A stretch of DNA of 18,400 nucleotides, taken from positions 1 through 18,400 of the forward strand of contig JBEBGV010000085.1 of the NCBI GenBank assembly GCA_040081265.1, given 5' to 3'. The notes beneath the pieces were generated by a model. It was not told where the DNA came from and ran no database searches. It saw nothing but the letters and a program-made list of their open reading frames with translations. Positions within the stretch are counted from its first letter, which is position 1, and every line of letters begins with the position of its first letter. The stretch comes from JBEBGV01 sp040081265 (GTDB lineage: Bacteria; Acidobacteriota; Vicinamibacteria; Vicinamibacterales; UBA2999). Positions 15,071 through 18,400 of this stretch are shown here, piece after piece. The position numbers and the translations under genes were made by a program.

Positions 15071-15751
15071 ATGTGTTTTTCAGCCTCCGCCAGCTTCATT
15101 GCCGGCACGTCCCTCTCCGCAATCGGCGTCGCCGCGCTCAGAAATACAGAAACGAGAGCCGAGCAACCCCTCGCCATGATGCCGCTGCTCTTCGGCGTCC
15201 AGCAGCTCACGGAAGGCGTCATTTGGCTGACCTTCAGTCACGATGCCCCGCTCCTTAAACAGACGATGACGTTCGTGTATTCGGGATTCTCACATGTGCT
15301 GTGGCCGATGTACGTGCCGCTCGCGCTCGGCATCCTCGAGACCGTACGCTGGCGAAAGAGAACCCTCTTCGCCTTCGAGGCCGTCGGAATCGCGGTAGGC
15401 CTGTACCTGCTGTACGGCATCGTCGCCCGCCCTCTCGTCGCCGAAGTGGTCGGCCGGCACATCGTGTATGAGTCCCCCCATTTCTACCTCGTGCCGGTGA
15501 TGGTGCTGTACCTGGCAGCAACGTGTGTCAGCGGCTTCTTTTCGAGTCACAGGTTCGTCAGGCTCTTTGGCGTCTTGTCATTGGTGTCGTTCATCGCAGC
15601 GTATTTCGTTCATGTCGGCGCTCTCGTCTCGATCTGGTGTTTCTTCGCCGCGATCTTGAGTCTACTCATCTACGTCCACCTCCGATTTAGAACCATGGGA
15701 GGCTTTCCCGCCGCGCCTCAGGCAACACGGCCTTCGCCCGCGGCGCTGTAA
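15071..15751 (+). CDS. DUF6629-type polytopic membrane protein
   Basis: 226 residues with six or seven hydrophobic helices. The characteristic start MCFSASASFIAGTSLS, followed by a PLLFGVQQLTEGVIWL helix, matches DUF6629-type proteins as I remember them. A conserved-looking region includes EGVIWL and SGFSHVLWPMYVPLALGI with polar and His residues in the membrane. Function is unknown in the family; no transport or enzyme motif is visible. AAGGGA upstream supports ATG 15071. It follows the lycopene-cyclase-domain gene by 68 bases and may share its transcript. It ends 18 bases from the convergent CBS gene. Confidence 0.8.
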   Translation: MCFSASASFIAGTSLSAIGVAALRNTETRAEQPLAMMPLLFGVQQLTEGVIWLTFSHDAPLLKQTMTFVYSGFSHVLWPMYVPLALGILETVRWRKRTLFAFEAVGIAVGLYLLYGIVARPLVAEVVGRHIVYESPHFYLVPVMVLYLAATCVSGFFSSHRFVRLFGVLSLVSFIAAYFVHVGALVSIWCFFAAILSLLIYVHLRFRTMGGFPAAPQATRPSPAAL

Positions 15752-15769
15752 CAGGATTGGGACGTTGCA

Positions 15770-16153
15770 CTACGATTTCTCCAACGTGTGAACGCTGACG
15801 GTGCCGCAGCAGCCTCCAGCGCCATCCACCACAGGCAGGCTCGTCGCCTGATGCGCGTGGAGCTTCCGGCGCGCGTCCTCCACTGATTCATCCACGCCAC
15901 AACACGCAGACGCGGGGCGCATGATTTCCTGAACGCGCACGCTCGACGCGAGGCGATCGTCAGCCGCGACGCCGCAACAGACGTCGCGTTCGGTCACGAC
16001 GCCGACGACCTTGCGCTGCGTCGTATCCTCTACGACCGGTGCGCAGCCGCAGCCTGACGTGCGCATGGCGCGCGCCGCGTGTGCCGCCGTATCCTGCGGC
16101 GTACAACACGACGTCGCTTCGATTGGTGTCATTACATCGCTACAACAACTCAT
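15770..16153 (-). CDS. Cysteine-rich CBS-pair protein
   Basis: 127 residues forming a tandem CBS (Bateman) module, which normally binds adenosine nucleotides. CBS1 (about 1-62) includes DVMTP, APVVED and VVGVVTERDV; CBS2 (about 70-127) includes EIMRP, SLPVVDG and GTVSV. Twelve Cys, mostly adjacent pairs, occupy 3-4, 16-17, 35 and 37, 59-60, 84-85 and 115-116, often at positions that are V, L or D in ordinary CBS proteins. The pairs recur at comparable points of the two repeats. That pattern suggests metal or thiol-redox sensing, in keeping with the copper ATPase gene just upstream, but it is inference. ATG 16153 (-) has AGAGAGGAA upstream. It lies 34 bases downstream of the ATPase stop on the same strand, so it is probably co-transcribed. 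Confidence 0.87.
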   Translation of the reverse strand: MSCCSDVMTPIEATSCCTPQDTAAHAARAMRTSGCGCAPVVEDTTQRKVVGVVTERDVCCGVAADDRLASSVRVQEIMRPASACCGVDESVEDARRKLHAHQATSLPVVDGAGGCCGTVSVHTLEKS

Positions 16154-16187
16154 CAGTGTTTCCTCTCTCTGTAACTGACTGGAACAC

Positions 16188-18400
16188 TTACGCGGCGGCC
16201 GTCTCGACGGGCCGACCGATCCCTGCCAGCTTGGTGCGCTTCAGCATCAGCGCATTGATCGCCACGATGAGGGTGCTGCCGGACATGGACAACGCGGCGA
16301 CTTCCGGGCTCAGCACGAACGGGTACAGGACGCCCGCGGCGAGTGGAAACGCGAGAACGTTGTAGCCAACGGCCCACCACAGATTCTGGTGCATCTTGCG
16401 TAACGTGGCGCGCGACAGCTCGATCGCGGCAACGATGTCGTACGGGTCGCTCTTCATCAGCACGACATCGGCGCTTTCCATCGCGACGTCGGTGCCGGCA
16501 CCAATCGCAAACCCCACGTTGGCCTGGGTCAGCGCTGGCGCGTCGTTCACCCCATCGCCCACCATCCCGACCTTCTTCCCCGTGGCTTGCAGTGCCTTTA
16601 TCTTGTCGGCCTTCTGTGCCGGTAGCACGTCCGCCAGCACGCTGTCGATGCCGAGATCCGTCGCGATGCGCTTCGCCGTCGCGGCGTTGTCGCCGGTCAG
16701 CATCACGACCTCGATCTTGCGCTCGCGCAGCTTCGCGACCGCCGCCTTTGACGTTGGCCGGATGGCATCAGCAATGGCGATGAGACCAATCACCCGAGCC
16801 GCCTGGGATACATGGACGACGGTGCGGCCGTCTGCCTGGAGCCGGGTGGCGTCGGTCTCCAGGGGACCAAGCGCCAGCTTCTGGGTGTCCATCAGGAGCC
16901 GGTTGCCGAGGAATACCGTGCCGTCGGCCGTGTCCGCCCGGGCGCCCATACCGTCGAGGCTTTCAAATCCCGTCGGTGCCGCCACAGTGAGGTGCGCCGC
17001 CCGACGCAGGATGGCCTGCGCCAACGGATGCTGTGATCCCTGCTCGACCGCCGCGGCGGCGGTGAGTACCACGTCCTCAGTGACCCCTCCCGTCGTCACG
17101 ACCTCCACGACCTCCGGTTGGCCGACAGTGAGTGTGCCGGTCTTGTCGAACACGATGACGTTGAGCTTGGTAGCATCTTCGAGCGCCGAGGCGTTCTTGA
17201 AGAGGATGCCGTTCATCGCACCGAGGCCCGTCCCCACCATCACCGCCATAGGCGTGGCCAGCCCCAATGCATCCGGGCAGGCGATCACGAAGACCGTGAT
17301 GGTCAGCGTGACGGCGAACAGCAGCGGCTGTCCGATCCACCAAAACCACACGGCAAAGGTCGCCAGGCCCATGACGATCGCGGCGATCACCAGCCATTGC
17401 GCAGCCTTGTCGGCCAGCAGTTGCGCTGGCGCCTTTGAGTTCTGCGCCTCCTGCACGAGCTTCACGATCTGCGCCAATGCGGAGTCGGCCCCGACCTTCG
17501 TCGCCTTGTAGCGAAAGCTGCCGCTCTTGTTGATGGTCGCCCCGATGACTGTCGCGCCTGGCCCCTTCTGGACCGGCATCGACTCGCCGGTGAGCATGGA
17601 TTCATCGACGAGTGATTCGCCGCTCTCCACGGTGCCGTCGACCGGAATCTTGCCCCCTGGCCGGATCACGACAATCTCCCCCGCCAACACCTCCGCCGTT
17701 GACACCTCGACCTCGGCGCCATTGCGCATCACTGAGGCTTTCGCCGGCGTGAGGTCCATCAGCGCCGTGATGGCGGACGACGCGCCCGCACGGGCGCGCA
17801 TTTCCAGCCAGTGGCCGAGCAGGATGAACACCAGCAGGACGGCGACGGCTTCGAAAAACTGTCCGCCCCCCGTGAAGAAGAACGTCGAGCCCACACTAAA
17901 GAGATACCCGGTGCCTACGCTCAACACGATCAGGGCTGCCATGCCCAGAACGCCTTTTCTGAGGGCGCGCCAGGCGGAGACGAAGAACGGCCAGCTGGGA
18001 TAGATGATGGCGAGGGACGCGAAGCCAAACAACCACACGTCGAGCCCCAGACCAAACGGCGGCGCGGGCGGGGTAAACAGTCCCATCGGTGAATAGAAGA
18101 AGAGCGGCACGGTGAAGACCAGGCAAATCCAGAACCGGTTCCGCATGTCGCGGACCATGGCCGACAGATCCGTGCCGCCATGACCCATCTCATGCGCCAT
18201 GTCCGCCGACATGGCGGGCTGAGCATCAGGTGCAGAATGCCCCGAGTGGCCGGCCGACGCGGCAACATCGCCAATACCTATCCAGCGCTTGACGGTCGCG
18301 ACAATCCCGCCGTCGACTTCAGCCACAGCAGGCGCGGGCGCTGCGTTTGGCGCTGTGTGACCCTCGTGTCCTATGTGGTCGTGGGCCGCGTGAGTAGCAG
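16188..18400 (-). CDS. copB: P1B-type copper-translocating ATPase (CopB-like), 5' end outside window
   Basis: Heavy-metal export ATPase. A GTG at 18326 could open the frame, but the frame runs on to the window edge, encoding a further His-rich stretch (THAAHDHIGHEGH), so the true start lies beyond 18400. With GTG 18326 as residue 1, further His occur in HSGHS and HEMGHGG (about 27-50). Motifs: TGES in DESMLTGESMP, the TM6 motif C350-P-D352, DKTGT at D394, QHPLA, and VGDGVNDAP. TM7 N-x6-YN-x4-P (NLWWAVGYNVLAFP) and TM8 P-x6-MSxST-x5-N (PEVAALSMSGSTLIVAIN) are P1B-3/CopB signatures. CopB has CPH; this protein has CPD. His-rich tails and these signatures favour Cu or Ag. The CBS gene follows on the same strand. 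Confidence 0.93.
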   Translation of the reverse strand, partial: ATHAAHDHIGHEGHTAPNAAPAPAVAEVDGGIVATVKRWIGIGDVAASAGHSGHSAPDAQPAMSADMAHEMGHGGTDLSAMVRDMRNRFWICLVFTVPLFFYSPMGLFTPPAPPFGLGLDVWLFGFASLAIIYPSWPFFVSAWRALRKGVLGMAALIVLSVGTGYLFSVGSTFFFTGGGQFFEAVAVLLVFILLGHWLEMRARAGASSAITALMDLTPAKASVMRNGAEVEVSTAEVLAGEIVVIRPGGKIPVDGTVESGESLVDESMLTGESMPVQKGPGATVIGATINKSGSFRYKATKVGADSALAQIVKLVQEAQNSKAPAQLLADKAAQWLVIAAIVMGLATFAVWFWWIGQPLLFAVTLTITVFVIACPDALGLATPMAVMVGTGLGAMNGILFKNASALEDATKLNVIVFDKTGTLTVGQPEVVEVVTTGGVTEDVVLTAAAAVEQGSQHPLAQAILRRAAHLTVAAPTGFESLDGMGARADTADGTVFLGNRLLMDTQKLALGPLETDATRLQADGRTVVHVSQAARVIGLIAIADAIRPTSKAAVAKLRERKIEVVMLTGDNAATAKRIATDLGIDSVLADVLPAQKADKIKALQATGKKVGMVGDGVNDAPALTQANVGFAIGAGTDVAMESADVVLMKSDPYDIVAAIELSRATLRKMHQNLWWAVGYNVLAFPLAAGVLYPFVLSPEVAALSMSGSTLIVAINALMLKRTKLAGIGRPVETAAA

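Noticed and set aside
16396..17511. 371-codon plus-strand frame opposite the copper ATPase
   Set aside because: Ser/Thr/Ala-rich mirror of the ATPase coding strand with no recognisable domain.

Overview
This is a GC-rich, densely coded bacterial stretch with Shine-Dalgarno-led genes and no RNA gene, insertion sequence or CRISPR array. The protein mix suggests a soil-type Acidobacteriota genome, possibly Vicinamibacteria: a YHS/DUF5676 pair, an AAA_28 NTPase, a DUF6629 membrane protein and a CBS protein with paired cysteines. That placement rests on remembered families, not on a search. No gap between genes exceeds 300 bases; the longest is about 190.

Bases 1-9207 (+) look like one long transcription unit. 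They hold the 3' part of a CusA-type copper/silver RND pump (cut by the window start), a P2A Ca2+-type P-type ATPase, a GH57 glycoside hydrolase, an unrecognised protein with a possible PD-(D/E)XK core, and an AAA_28 P-loop NTPase. The first three genes are joined by 4-base stop/start overlaps (GTGA and ATGA), and the last two overlap by 32 bases.

Bases 9351-11562 (+) carry small genes: a 43-residue Met-rich membrane peptide, a membrane-anchored His-rich YHS protein, a DUF5676-like two-helix protein overlapping it by 4 bases, a Met-rich exported protein, a cupin and an SRPBCC protein. The first four look like a metal-handling module.

Bases 11543-14112 hold a COG5368/PF10091 glucan hydrolase (-), a universal stress protein (+) and an ICMT-like membrane methyltransferase (-). 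Bases 14304-15751 (+) encode two polytopic membrane proteins, one with a lycopene cyclase domain and one of DUF6629.

Bases 15770-18400 (-) hold a CBS-pair protein with 12 cysteines and a P1B-type copper ATPase. The ATPase has CopB-type (P1B-3) TM7/TM8 signatures but CPD in place of CPH. Its frame is still open and His-rich at the window edge, so the gene is 5'-truncated there.

Read together, the window is a metal and stress island: two copper exporters (RND and P1B), a Ca2+ pump, Met/His/Cys-rich small proteins, stress regulators (USP, CBS) and two glucan-active enzymes. The most unusual features are the Cys-studded CBS protein, the CPD motif, the Gly/Ser/Met-rich insert and lost relay lysine in CusA, and the unannotated small Met-rich membrane peptide.
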